Of a stretch of DNA of 64,000 nt, positions 29,801 to 41,500 are shown piece by piece. The stretch's first letter is position 1, and every line of letters starts with the position of its first letter. The stretch is taken from positions 3,968,001-4,032,000 of the forward strand of contig NZ_CP080419.1 in the NCBI RefSeq assembly GCF_019457595.1, written 5' to 3'. The notes below the pieces were generated by a model. It searched no databases. It was not told the origin of the DNA and was given only the letters and a program-made list of their open reading frames with translations. This DNA comes from Shewanella psychrotolerans. Lineage in GTDB: Bacteria; Pseudomonadota; Gammaproteobacteria; Enterobacterales; Shewanellaceae. The translations under genes were made by a program, and so were the position numbers.

Positions 29801-32800
29801 GATGGGCCTTTTGCTGAAGATGATAGCTTTAGCATTAATGAAGGGGCCTTAGCCCAAGGGAATGTTATTACCCATAACGATGGCGATAATCTGGTCGACA
29901 GTGATGGCGGCGATGGCGGAACACTCATTGTCACCGAAGTGAATGGCGTTGCGCTTACCTTTGACCCTGACGGATGGAGTCAAAACTTCTCGATTGATAA
30001 TGGCACCCTGCGCATTAAGGCCGACGGTACCTTTGAATATCAACACGATGGCTCAGATCCCACTCAAACACCACCAAGCTTTGAGTACACCTTAAGCGAT
30101 GGTACCGATACTGATACTGCCACCGTGACCATTACGGTCACGCCTGTTAACGATGGGCCTTTTGCTGAAGATGATAGCTTTAGCATTAATGAAGGGGCCT
30201 TAGCCCAAGGGAATGTTATTACCCATAACGATGGCGATAATCTGGTCGACAGTGATGGCGGCGATGGCGGAACACTCATTGTCACCGAAGTGAATGGCGT
30301 TGCGCTTACCTTTGACCCTGACGGATGGAGTCAAAACTTCTCGATTGATAACGGCACCCTGCGCATTAAGGCCGACGGTACCTTTGAATATCAACACGAT
30401 GGCTCAGATCCCACTCAAACACCACCAAGCTTTGAGTACACCTTAAGCGATGGTACCGATACTGATACTGCCACCGTGACCATTACGGTCACGCCTGTTA
30501 ACGATGGGCCTTTTGCTGAAGATGATAGCTTTAGCATTAATGAAGGGGCCTTAGCCCAAGGAAATGTTATTACCCATAACGATGGCGATAATCTGGTCGA
30601 CAGTGATGGCGGCGATGGCGGAACACTCATTGTCACCGAAGTGAATGGCGTTGCGCTTACCTTTGACCCTGACGGATGGAGTCAAAACTTCTCGATTGAT
30701 AACGGCACCCTGCGCATTAAGGCCGACGGTACCTTTGAATATCAACACGATGGCTCAGATCCCACTCAAACACCACCAAGCTTTGAGTACACCTTAAGCG
30801 ATGGTACCGATACTGATACTGCCACCGTGACCATTACGGTCACGCCTGTTAACGATGGGCCTTTTGCTGAAGATGATAGCTTTAGCATTAATGAAGGGGC
30901 CTTAGCCCAAGGAAATGTTATTACCCATAACGATGGCGATAATCTGGTCGACAGTGATGGCGGTGATGGCGGAACACTCATTGTCACCGAAGTGAATGGC
31001 GTTGCGCTTACCTTTGACCCTGACGGATGGAGTCAAAACTTCTCGATTGATAATGGCACCCTGCGCATTAAGGCCGACGGTACCTTTGAATATCAACACG
31101 ATGGCTCAGATCCCACTCAAACACCACCAAGCTTTGAGTACACCTTAAGCGATGGTACCGATACTGATACTGCCACCGTGACCATCACGATCACGCCTGT
31201 TAACGATGGGCCTTTTGCTGAAGATGATAGCTTTAGCATTAATGAAGGGGCCTTAGCCCAAGGAAATGTTATTACCCATAACGATGGCGATAATCTGGTC
31301 GACAGTGATGGCGGTGATGGCGGAACACTCATTGTCACCGAAGTGAATGGCGTTGCGCTTACCTTTGACCCTGACGGATGGAGTCAAAACTTCTCGATTG
31401 ATAACGGCACCCTGCGCATTAAGGCCGACGGTACCTTTGAATATCAACACGATGGCTCAGATCCCACTCAAACACCACCAAGCTTTGAGTACACCTTAAG
31501 CGATGGTACCGATACTGATACTGCCACCGTGACCATTACGGTCACGCCTGTTAACGATGGGCCTTTTGCTGAAGATGATAGCTTTAGCATTAATGAAGGG
31601 GCCTTAGCCCAAGGAAATGTTATTACCCATAACGATGGCGATAATCTGGTCGACAGTGATGGCGGTGATGGCGGAACACTCATTGTCACCGAAGTGAATG
31701 GCGTTGCGCTTACCTTTGACCCTGACGGATGGAGTCAAAACTTCTCGATTGATAATGGCACCCTGCGCATTAAGGCCGACGGTACCTTTGAATATCAACA
31801 CGATGGCTCAGATCCCACTCAAACACCACCAAGCTTTGAGTACACCTTAAGCGATGGTACCGATACTGATACTGCCACCGTGACCATCACGATCACGCCT
31901 GTTAACGATGGGCCTTTTGCTGAAGATGATAGCTTTAGCATTAATGAAGGGGCCTTAGCCCAAGGAAATGTTATTACCCATAACGATGGCGATAATCTGG
32001 TCGACAGTGATGGCGGTGATGGCGGAACACTCATTGTCACCGAAGTGAATGGCGTTGCGCTTACCTTTGACCCTGACGGATGGAGTCAAAACTTCTCGAT
32101 TGATAACGGCACCCTGCGCATTAAGGCCGACGGTACCTTTGAATATCAACACGATGGCTCAGATCCCACTCAAACACCACCAAGCTTTGAGTACACCTTA
32201 AGCGATGGTACCGATACTGATACTGCCACCGTGACCATTACGGTCACGCCTGTTAACGATCTGCCTGTAATTAATGCAGGTGCAACAGTTGTATCTGAAG
32301 AAGGCTTATTGGCTGGTATTACTGATAATATCGGTGATCCTTCTGATGACACTGATTTAAAAACCAATGATGGTGTGATTACCTTTACGGATCCCGATGC
32401 CGCTGACAGTAGTGCTTTTGCCATTTCATTGTCAGGCCCAAGCATAGATGTGTATTCCGATGGACAGTTAGTCAGTTGGAGTTGGAATAGTCAAACCAAC
32501 ACTCTCACAGGTTCAGTTGGTAACACTGCGATCATGACTATAGTGCTTGGTTCTGTAACTGGGGATGCATCTGGTTATAGCGTGGCTTATACAGTTAATC
32601 TTTTAGCTCCTGTAGATCATGCACTTAACAGCATTGAAGATATTATGCAGTTAAGCTTTGGTGTCACAATTAATGATGGTTCAGCTGATGTATCAACAAC
32701 CTTTAGTGTCACAATTGAAGATGACTCTGGAGTAGACCAAGTTGACGAATCATTAGTACATGATATTTCCCATAGCATAGGTAGTACTGTCACAGCAGAC

Positions 32801-35290
32801 CTATTTAATCCTGGTGCTGATGGTTTCGGAAGTGTCGATTTCGAACTCATTACGACTGGTTTACAGCACGACGGTTACGATCTTGTTTACACAATGAATG
32901 GCAATACATTGACTGCCACTGCTAACAGTGTGGATGTATTTACGTTAACTGCCGTATTAGATGCTGATGGTCATTACGACTATCAGTTCGTACTACTTCA
33001 GGAAGTAGACCAAGAAGCGATAATTGATTACAACATAGGTTCGGCACCAGCGGGTAATAACCTAACTTACTATGTTGATTCTGACGGTTCAATTTATGCT
33101 CAAAATGGACAAGCTACTAGTGTTATCTCAACAATTACAGGATACACGAACGGTATTTCTTCTCAAATTAACTCTAATAGTCACGGCATTGGAGTCGGGC
33201 CGCAGACCTCCATAAGTGAGAATGAGTCAATTAAAATTGAATATGGTGTAGATGGTACCTCTTTATTAGCCATTAATTTGGGAACGAATAACAACGGTAG
33301 CCATACTGGGTCAGCTAACATCCAATACATAATAACTTATTCAGATAACTCAACAAAAGTCGTCGATATAACAACTACCAACGGTGTGTTTTTAATTGAA
33401 GAATTAGAGCACAATGGTTTGTCAATTATGTCGATTGAGATCTTTCACGTTAGTGGAGAAGATTTCCAAATCAACGGATTATCCTCTTCTGGCGTCATAT
33501 TCAATACTCCTATCGATCTTGAGTTTGCATACACTGCCACTGACAATGATGGCGATGCAATACCATTTACTAATGACAATAACGGCCATTTTTACATCAC
33601 GCTTACTCCTGATAACTACGTGCCTAACGCAATCGACAATGCATACAAGGTCGATAGCGGCGGAATAATTAGCTCCAATGTGATAACTGATGACACAGGA
33701 TCAGGCTCTGATACCGATGCTAATGGAGATAACCTCAGAGTTACCCATATCAATGGTGCAGAACTCACGTTTGTTAATGGAGTTGCCACTGTTAATGTTG
33801 CGGGAGGAGTGTTAACTATTCAAGAAGATGGTAGCTATACCTATCAGCATAATGGTAATAGCTCAGCCCCAGTTAGATTTACTTATGAAATAAGTGATGG
33901 CAATGGTGGAACAGATTCTGCCGCTGTTGATATTGAAATATTCAATCACCAGACATTAAATCCTGGCGATGATACACATCAGGGCAGTGACGGTAATGAT
34001 CTGATTGTTAGCGACACCACAAGCATTATCCCTGGTGAAAACTACAATATCGCTTTTCTCATAGATACCTCTGGTAGCATGGGGAATTCAGGAGTGAATA
34101 CAGCAAGATCACAAATACTCAGCGTTATCGAACAGCTAATTACGAATGCGAATCAGCCTAATTCAGGAACCGTAAATGTTTTATTGGTTGATTTTGCCAG
34201 TTCGGCTCAAACACTTATCTCAATAAACTTAACAGCAAATGATGTCTTATCGCAGATAAGCACCGCAATGGAGTCAATGAGTAGCGGAGGTCAAACTAAT
34301 TACTATGCCGCCTTTAACGAGGTTTACGATTGGTTTGCAACTGGATTGGCATCTCAAAATAGCGGTAGCAACCTCACGTACTTCATTACAGATGGAAGAC
34401 CAACTTCCGATGGTGGAATACCTAATAGCAGTTACCAAAACGGTTTAGCTGCATTCAACCTACTAAGTGCATTGTCAATCATACAAGCAATCGGACTTGG
34501 CAATAACATCAATACTAACATACTTGAAGACTTCGACTCTGATGGGCAAATCCTGAATAATGTTGACGTGAATAACTTAGCCAATGCAATTCTTCAATCT
34601 AGCCTTCTTCCTGGTAATGATGTCATCACAGCTGATGAGGGACACGATATAGTATTTGGTGACTTAGCTCAATTTGCAGGAATTAGCACTCAAGGATACG
34701 AGGCCTTAAAAGAATATGTGGCAACTCAAACGAATATTGATATCAATGATATTAGCGACGTTGAGATACACGGCTACATATCTGAGCACACTGAAGAGTT
34801 TGATATATCTGGAGCAGACGATGGCGGGGATACTATCTATGGAGGTAATGGTAATGATATCTTATTTGGACAAGGTGATAACGATATTCTTATTGGTGGT
34901 GTAGGTAGTGACGTACTAATTGGTGGTACTGGCAGCGATACGATGGATGCTGGAATCGATACAGACAGAGACACTTTTGTGTGGAATCAGGGGTCAGCTG
35001 ATGGAAGCACCGATACCCTTATTAATTTTGACGTGAATTACGACGCTTTAGATCTTTCAAATATCCTAATTGATGAGGAGACCGGCAACTTTAGTCTGGA
35101 GCAATATCTAGAATTTAACTTTAGCGGTGGTAATACTGAAATTTCTGTTGATGCAAATCACGATGGTTTAACCGACTTAATCATAGTTATTGAGAACGTT
35201 GACCTGACAGCAAATAACTCACTTAGTGATAACCAGATCATTACTAACTTGCTTAACAATGAAAATCTAGTCATAGATACGATACCTTAA
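26804..35290 (+). CDS. Giant BpfA/LapA-type RTX adhesin 1 (2828 aa)
   Basis: A surface adhesin secreted by type I secretion. Residues 1-125 form the LapA-type retention module, which plugs the outer-membrane pore, ending in TAAG at 121-124, the motif LapG cleaves. Next come VCBS/cadherin-like repeats (about 300-760) and nine 117-residue tandem repeats (about 763-1815). T1SS-143-like domains follow. A von Willebrand A domain has a metal site starting at Asp2421 (DTSGS) with TNYYAAF and FITDG. RTX nonapeptides (GGNGNDILFG type) lie near 2675-2720, then a C-terminal secretion region. The ATG at 26804 or 26810 follows GCGAGA. It lies next to adhesin 2 and upstream of its transporter. Ligand unknown. 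Confidence 0.93.
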   Translation: MIMGASITTQDAVVVNLVGQLKVKDEQGNIRDVKIGDVIRSGEQLIFSPQAKFNLEYEDGTLTTQANLVEQTPIQEVASDSGDTDSANQLTDVPVALDPEIAALQAQILAGDDPTQGLPETAAGAGTAGNEGGSDFVTLGRTGDETLAGAGWDTTGFTLAADTPPETEIIPEQTFAAPTLTSASFSIFEANLPQGSDPSSLLTKLAANIQANAEAGIASLTINGIDIINNGQFAGPIVINTENGVLTITEFDSSTGQFIYDYTLNSNVDHSANDQQQFVFNIELVDGAGNVANGSITVNVVDDQPEGLADTNSVSEDGAAQIAGNLLANDTLGADSAEVTAITNAQGTSVAVSTSNAIQGEFGLLTIFADGSYTYQLNNDSSDIQSLALGEQIIESFNYLLTDNDGDSVLVPLTITITGTNDTPIITPPLSGEETEGYSSGTVIEAGNEDDNTIILGVEFVNGILEATDPDTGAVLTWSGDNTGSYGSFSINSTNGEWTYTLDNDAADSLAEGQSAIDTFLVTVTDEFGATDTQVVTITVLGTNDSPVITSTEVDATGAVTEFDENAQPAGSQIATGTLTVSDVDDGASHTWSGNDTSTYGSFNIDPITGEWTYTLDNNAATPLSEGQQVIETFLVTVTDEFGATDTQVVTITITGTNDAPETYDLIVSGAEDTAIIVPELIGTDLDGTVVSFIIDSLPDNGTLILNGVPVTIGMTVLVAEAANLSFIPEDDWNGQTTFTYHAIDNDGLADSTPATVTITVTPVNDGPFAEDDSFSINEGALAQGNVITHNDGDNLVDSDGGDGGTLIVTEVNGVALTFDPDGWSQNFSIDNGTLRIKADGTFEYQHDGSDPTQTPPSFEYTLSDGTDTDTATVTITVTPVNDGPFAEDDSFSINEGALAQGNVITHNDGDNLVDSDGGDGGTLIVTEVNGVALTFDPDGWSQNFSIDNGTLRIKADGTFEYQHDGSDPTQTPPSFEYTLSDGTDTDTATVTITVTPVNDGPFAEDDSFSINEGALAQGNVITHNDGDNLVDSDGGDGGTLIVTEVNGVALTFDPDGWSQNFSIDNGTLRIKADGTFEYQHDGSDPTQTPPSFEYTLSDGTDTDTATVTITVTPVNDGPFAEDDSFSINEGALAQGNVITHNDGDNLVDSDGGDGGTLIVTEVNGVALTFDPDGWSQNFSIDNGTLRIKADGTFEYQHDGSDPTQTPPSFEYTLSDGTDTDTATVTITVTPVNDGPFAEDDSFSINEGALAQGNVITHNDGDNLVDSDGGDGGTLIVTEVNGVALTFDPDGWSQNFSIDNGTLRIKADGTFEYQHDGSDPTQTPPSFEYTLSDGTDTDTATVTITVTPVNDGPFAEDDSFSINEGALAQGNVITHNDGDNLVDSDGGDGGTLIVTEVNGVALTFDPDGWSQNFSIDNGTLRIKADGTFEYQHDGSDPTQTPPSFEYTLSDGTDTDTATVTITITPVNDGPFAEDDSFSINEGALAQGNVITHNDGDNLVDSDGGDGGTLIVTEVNGVALTFDPDGWSQNFSIDNGTLRIKADGTFEYQHDGSDPTQTPPSFEYTLSDGTDTDTATVTITVTPVNDGPFAEDDSFSINEGALAQGNVITHNDGDNLVDSDGGDGGTLIVTEVNGVALTFDPDGWSQNFSIDNGTLRIKADGTFEYQHDGSDPTQTPPSFEYTLSDGTDTDTATVTITITPVNDGPFAEDDSFSINEGALAQGNVITHNDGDNLVDSDGGDGGTLIVTEVNGVALTFDPDGWSQNFSIDNGTLRIKADGTFEYQHDGSDPTQTPPSFEYTLSDGTDTDTATVTITVTPVNDLPVINAGATVVSEEGLLAGITDNIGDPSDDTDLKTNDGVITFTDPDAADSSAFAISLSGPSIDVYSDGQLVSWSWNSQTNTLTGSVGNTAIMTIVLGSVTGDASGYSVAYTVNLLAPVDHALNSIEDIMQLSFGVTINDGSADVSTTFSVTIEDDSGVDQVDESLVHDISHSIGSTVTADLFNPGADGFGSVDFELITTGLQHDGYDLVYTMNGNTLTATANSVDVFTLTAVLDADGHYDYQFVLLQEVDQEAIIDYNIGSAPAGNNLTYYVDSDGSIYAQNGQATSVISTITGYTNGISSQINSNSHGIGVGPQTSISENESIKIEYGVDGTSLLAINLGTNNNGSHTGSANIQYIITYSDNSTKVVDITTTNGVFLIEELEHNGLSIMSIEIFHVSGEDFQINGLSSSGVIFNTPIDLEFAYTATDNDGDAIPFTNDNNGHFYITLTPDNYVPNAIDNAYKVDSGGIISSNVITDDTGSGSDTDANGDNLRVTHINGAELTFVNGVATVNVAGGVLTIQEDGSYTYQHNGNSSAPVRFTYEISDGNGGTDSAAVDIEIFNHQTLNPGDDTHQGSDGNDLIVSDTTSIIPGENYNIAFLIDTSGSMGNSGVNTARSQILSVIEQLITNANQPNSGTVNVLLVDFASSAQTLISINLTANDVLSQISTAMESMSSGGQTNYYAAFNEVYDWFATGLASQNSGSNLTYFITDGRPTSDGGIPNSSYQNGLAAFNLLSALSIIQAIGLGNNINTNILEDFDSDGQILNNVDVNNLANAILQSSLLPGNDVITADEGHDIVFGDLAQFAGISTQGYEALKEYVATQTNIDINDISDVEIHGYISEHTEEFDISGADDGGDTIYGGNGNDILFGQGDNDILIGGVGSDVLIGGTGSDTMDAGIDTDRDTFVWNQGSADGSTDTLINFDVNYDALDLSNILIDEETGNFSLEQYLEFNFSGGNTEISVDANHDGLTDLIIVIENVDLTANNSLSDNQIITNLLNNENLVIDTIP
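29091..32249 (+). repeat. Nine tandem 351-bp repeats in adhesin 1
   Basis: Period 351 bp, each unit 117 residues beginning PVNDGPFAEDDSFSINEG. Starts fall at 29091, 29442, 29793 and so on to 31899. Units differ by a few silent or conservative changes. Units 6 and 8 share the TITIT variant and an AAT codon, while units 7 and 9 share the other form, so the last four units look like a duplicated 702-bp pair. Confidence 0.95.
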
Positions 35291-35316
35291 GATTTAACAT
35301 ATAAATGTCACAATAG

Positions 35317-35352
35317 AAGGCCAAACGAATCATCAAAAAGTTTGGCCTTTTT
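35317..35352 (+). terminator. Terminator after adhesin 1
   Basis: AAGGCCAAAC and GTTTGGCCTT form a 10-bp stem followed by T residues, 26 bp after the stop. It implies that adhesin 2 has its own promoter in the 170 bp that follow. Confidence 0.9.
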
Positions 35353-35523
35353 GCTGCTTTTCATCTTAGTAATTCATTCTCCCATTTACTTTAGCAATCT
35401 CTTTACGTCAAAAAATTGACTCTTGTCAACATCACTGTTAGCATCTAATTCTTGGCGATAAAGTGCGCTAACAATTACAACCAACTGGTTACGATTGTAT
35501 TTATTTAATCTGCGGGGGCAGGA

Positions 35524-38500
35524 ATGAAATCATTAGTTACAGCTCAAAATGGACAAGTCACAAACACTCAAGGAAATGTATCGATTCAATTAGATACAGG
35601 TAGTAAAGTTGCGACTATTGGGGACTTCATCCCTTCTGGCACAATAATTTCTATTCCTGAAGAATCAACCCTTGAGATCGTATATCAGGATGGTAGTACT
35701 TATAACAGTACGGATATATCCCCAGAAGAAATAACGGCTGGTGATGATATCAACGCCTTAAATGAAATAGAGCAATTACAAGCACTTATTGCCGCCGGAG
35801 ATGATCCAACAGCAACACTCCCAGAAACTGCCGCTGGCGGTGTTCAAGGTAATGAAGGCGGATCCGATTTTATATCTTTGAGTCGAAGTGGCGCTCAAAC
35901 AATTGCAACGACGGGTTTTAACTCCGACGAGGTTGCTCAATCTGAATTAGCCTCAACTTCAGGTTTAGTTAGTAATGATGACACCCCCACCATCACAGCT
36001 AACGACAGCAACACCATCGCCGAAGATACCGTCGCCACAGGTAACGTATTAGACAATGATACCGACATCGACAGCGACCTGTCAGTGTTTAGCTTCACCG
36101 TGAACGGCGAAACCGTTACCGCTGGCACCACGGTCGAACTCGACGGCGGTGCATTAGTCATCAACACCGATGGATCATACACCTTTACGCCAAACGACAA
36201 CTGGAATGGTGCAGCCCCGGTTATTACCTACACCACTAATACCGGTGTAAGTGCGACCTTAACCATTGAAGTGACGCCTGTTGATGATGCATCTGTATTA
36301 GCTAACGATAGCAACACCATCGCCGAAGATACCGTTGCCACTGGCAATGTCTTAGACAACGACAGTGATATCGACAGCGAGCTGTCGGTCGTCAGCTTCA
36401 CCGTGAACGGCGAAACTGTTACTGCTGGCACCACCGTTGAACTCGACGGCGGTGCATTAGTCATCAACACCGATGGCTCATATACCTTCACGCCAAACGA
36501 CAACTGGAATGGCAGCGTACCTGTCATCACTTACACCACCAATACCGGTGCAAGTGCGACCTTAACCATTGAAGTGACGCCTGTTGATGATGCATCTGTA
36601 TTAGCTAACGACAGCAACACCATCGCCGAAGATGCCGTTGCCACTGGTAATGTCTTAGACAACGACAGTGATATCGACAGCGACCTGTCGGTCGTCAGCT
36701 TCACCGTGAACGGCGAAACTGTTACTGCTGGCACCACCGTTGAACTCGACGGCGGTGCATTAGTCATCGACACCGATGGCTCATATACCTTCACGCCAAA
36801 CGACAACTGGAACGGCACAGTTCCGATCATCACCTACACCACTAATACCGGTGTAAGTGCGACCTTAACCATTGAAGTGACGCCTGTTGATGATGCATCT
36901 GTATTAGCTAACGATAGCAACACCATCGCCGAAGATACCGTTGCCACTGGCAATGTCTTAGACAACGACAGTGATATCGACAGCGAGCTGTCGGTCGTCA
37001 GCTTCACCGTGAACGGCGAAACCGTTACCGCTGGCACCACCGTTGAACTCGACGGCGGTGCATTAGTCATCGACACCGATGGCTCATATACCTTCACGCC
37101 AAACGACAACTGGAACGGCAGCGTACCTGTAATCACATACACCACCAATACCGGTGCAAATGCGACCTTAACCATTGAAGTGACGCCTGTTGATGATGCA
37201 TCTGTATTAGCTAACGATAGCAACACCATCGCCGAAGATACCGTTGCCACTGGCAATGTCTTAGACAACGACAGTGATATCGACAGCGAGCTGTCGGTCG
37301 TCAGCTTCACCGTGAACGGCGAAACCGTTACCGCTGGCACCACCGTTGAACTCGACGGCGGTGCATTAGTCATCGACACCGATGGCTCATATACCTTCAC
37401 GCCAAACGACAACTGGAATGGCACAGTTCCGATCATCACCTACACCACTAATACCGGTGTAAGTGCGACCTTAACCATTGAAGTAACGCCTGTTGATGAT
37501 GCATCTGTATTAGCTAACGACAGCAACATCATCGCCGAAGATACCGTTGCCACTGGCAATGTCTTAGACAACGACAGTGATATCGACAGCGAGCTGTCGG
37601 TCGTCAGCTTCACCGTGAACGGCGAAACCGTTACCGCTGGCACCACCGTTGAACTCGACGGCGGTGCATTAGTCATCGACACCGATGGCTCATATACCTT
37701 CACGCCAAACGACAACTGGAACGGCACAGTTCCGATCATCACCTACACCACTAATACCGGTGTAAGTGCGACCTTAACCATTGAAGTGACGCCTGTTGAT
37801 GATGCATCTGTATTAGCTAACGATAGCAACACCATCGCCGAAGATACCGTTGCCACTGGCAATGTCTTAGACAACGACAGTGATATCGACAGCGAGCTGT
37901 CGGTCGTCAGCTTCACCGTGAACGGCGAAACCGTTACCGCTGGCACCACCGTTGAACTCGACGGCGGTGCATTAGTCATCGACACCGATGGCTCATATAC
38001 CTTCACGCCAAACGACAACTGGAACGGCAGCGTACCTGTAATCACATACACCACCAATACCGGTGCAAATGCGACCTTAACCATTGAAGTGACGCCTGTT
38101 GATGATACATCTGTATTAGCTAACGATAGCAACACCATCGCCGAAGATACCGTTGCCACTGGCAATGTCTTAGACAACGACAGTGATATCGACAGCGAGC
38201 TGTCGGTCGTCAGCTTCACCGTGAACGGCGAAACCGTTACCGCTGGCACCACCGTTGAACTCGACGGCGGTGCATTAGTCATCGACACCGATGGCTCATA
38301 TACCTTCACGCCAAACGACAACTGGAACGGCAGCGTACCTGTAATCACATACACCACCAATACCGGTGCAAATGCGACCTTAACCATTGAAGTGACGCCT
38401 ATTATCGATGGCGCCCCAACTGTTACGATCAACACCGATGAGAATAACGATGCATTTATCAGCAACAATGAGTTAAATGGCAGCTCAACAATTGATGTAA

Positions 38501-41500
38501 CCATTAGTTTAAAAAATACAGGGGCAAATGTCGGCGATACCCTTACTGTAAATGGAACCTCAATTGTTCTGACTCAGGAACATATCACTAACAGCAGTGT
38601 AAATCTGTTTTTACCGTCCCCAGGTGAAGGAAACGCAATAGTCGTTACTGCGACTATCACCGATCAAGCTGGAAACATATCTGCTCCGGGTACCGATTCA
38701 GCAATTTTAGACACACAAGCGAGCGCCACCATCGACCTCAACCCTATTGTGGTCGGTGATGACAACATCATTAATCAGGCCGAAAGCGAAGGCAGCGTCA
38801 CCCTCAGCGGTACTGTCGGCGGCGACGTTCAGCTTGGCGACATCGTCACCCTGACCCTCAATGGCAACGAGATCGCCACCGCGACCGTTGTTGACTTAGG
38901 CAACGGCGTATTAGGCTTTAGCACCATGGTCGATGCTAGCGTATTAGCTAATGCAGGCACAAATAGCATCACCGCGTCAGTCATCACTACTGATGATGCG
39001 GGTAATAACATCACGGTTACTGACACTGAAGGTTATGGTGTGGACACCACCACACCGACCCCCCCCACCGTGTTGATTGTCGATGACAATAACCCAGATG
39101 ATGGCACCTTAACCGCGGCGGAAATTGGCAACGATAACGTACAGTTAACCGTGTCCATCAACGGCACTGATTTTGAAGCCGGCGGCGTAGTGACCCTGAC
39201 CATCAATGGCAGCGCAGCCATCGCGTTGAGCTTCAGTGACTTCACGGACAATGGCAGCGGCACCCTGACCTTTGGTGACTACACCTACACCAACGGCGTG
39301 ATCAGTTGGACTGAAACCACCCCAGCTGACGGACAAAGTATCACCGTCACCGCGACCCAAACCGATGCAGCGGGTAACACCTCGGCCGAAGCCTCTGATA
39401 CGGCTAAAGTCGGTGACACCACCGCACCGAACGCCCCCACCGTGTTGATTGTCGATGACAATAACCCAGATGATGGCACCTTAACCGCGGCGGAAATTGG
39501 CAACGATAACGTACAGTTAACCGTGTCCATCAACGGCACTGATTTTGAAGCCGGCGGCGTAGTGACCCTGACCATCAATGGCAGCGCAGCCATCGCGTTG
39601 AGCTTCAGTGACTTCACGGACAATGGCAGCGGCACCCTGACCTTTGGTGACTACACCTACACCAACGGCGTGATCAGTTGGACTGAAACCACCCCAGCTG
39701 ACGGACAAAGTATCACCGTCACCGCGACCCAAACCGATGCAGCGGGTAACACCTCGGCCGAAGCCTCTGATACGGCTAAAGTCGGTGACACCACCGCACC
39801 GAACGCCCCCACCGTGTTGATTGTCGATGACAATAACCCAGATGATGGCACCTTAACCGCGGCGGAAATTGGCAACGATAACGTACAGTTAACCGTGTCC
39901 ATCAACGGCACTGATTTTGAAGCCGGCGGCGTAGTGACCCTGACCATCAATGGCAGCGCAGCCATCGCGTTGAGCTTCAGTGACTTCACGGACAATGGCA
40001 GCGGCACCCTGACCTTTGGTGACTACACCTACACCAACGGCGTGATCAGTTGGACTGAAACCACCCCAGCTGACGGACAAAGTATCACCGTCACCGCGAC
40101 CCAAACCGATGCAGCGGGTAACACCTCGGCCGAAGCCTCTGATACGGCTAAAGTCGGTGACACCACCGCACCGAACGCCCCCACCGTGTTGATTGTCGAT
40201 GACAATAACCCAGATGATGGCACCTTAACCGCGGCGGAAATTGGCAACGATAACGTACAGTTAACCGTGTCCATCAACGGCACTGATTTTGAAGCCGGCG
40301 GCGTAGTGACCCTGACCATCAATGGCAGCGCAGCCATCGCGTTGAGCTTCAGTGACTTCACGGACAATGGCAGCGGCACCCTGACCTTTGGTGACTACAC
40401 CTACACCAACGGCGTGATCAGTTGGACTGAAACCACCCCAGCTGACGGACAAAGTATCACCGTCACCGCGACCCAAACCGATGCAGCGGGTAACACCTCG
40501 GCCGAAGCCTCTGATACGGCTAAAGTCGGTGACACCACCGCACCGAACGCCCCCACCGTGTTGATTGTCGATGACAATAACCCAGATGATGGCACCTTAA
40601 CCGCGGCGGAAATTGGCAACGATAACGTACAGTTAACCGTGTCCATCAACGGCACTGATTTTGAAGCCGGCGGCGTAGTGACCCTGACCATCAATGGCAG
40701 CGCAGCCATCGCGTTGAGCTTCAGTGACTTCACGGACAATGGCAGCGGCACCCTGACCTTTGGTGACTACACCTACACCAACGGCGTGATCAGTTGGACT
40801 GAAACCACCCCAGCTGACGGACAAAGTATCACCGTCACCGCGACCCAAACCGATGCAGCGGGTAACACCTCGGCCGAAGCCTCTGATACGGCTAAAGTCG
40901 GTGACACCACCGCACCGAACGCCCCCACCGTGTTGATTGTCGATGACAATAACCCAGATGATGGCACCTTAACCGCGGCGGAAATTGGCAACGATAACGT
41001 ACAGTTAACCGTGTCCATCAACGGCACTGATTTTGAAGCCGGCGGCGTAGTGACCCTGACCATCAATGGCAGCGCAGCCATCGCGTTGAGCTTCAGTGAC
41101 TTCACGGACAATGGCAGCGGCACCCTGACCTTTGGTGACTACACCTACACCAACGGCGTGATCAGTTGGACTGAAACCACCCCAGCTGACGGACAAAGTA
41201 TCACCGTCACCGCGACCCAAACCGATGCAGCGGGTAACACCTCGGCCGAAGCCTCTGATACGGCTAAAGTCGGTGACACCACCGCACCGAACGCCCCCAC
41301 CGTGTTGATTGTCGATGACAATAACCCAGATGATGGCACCTTAACCGCGGCGGAAATTGGCAACGATAACGTACAGTTAACCGTGTCCATCAACGGCACT
41401 GATTTTGAAGCCGGCGGCGTAGTGACCCTGACCATCAATGGCAGCGCAGCCATCGCGTTGAGCTTCAGTGACTTCACGGACAATGGCAGCGGCACCCTGA

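Noticed and set aside
29026-32445. Regular minus-strand open frames of 65 and 73 codons repeated every 351 bp
   Set aside because: They are antisense shadows of the tandem repeats of adhesin 1; they have no ribosome binding sites and only repeat because the coding strand does.
36228-38504. Long minus-strand open frames (100-253 codons) in adhesin 2
   Set aside because: Antisense shadows of the 303-bp repeats; low-complexity Ser/Val-rich translation with no family likeness.
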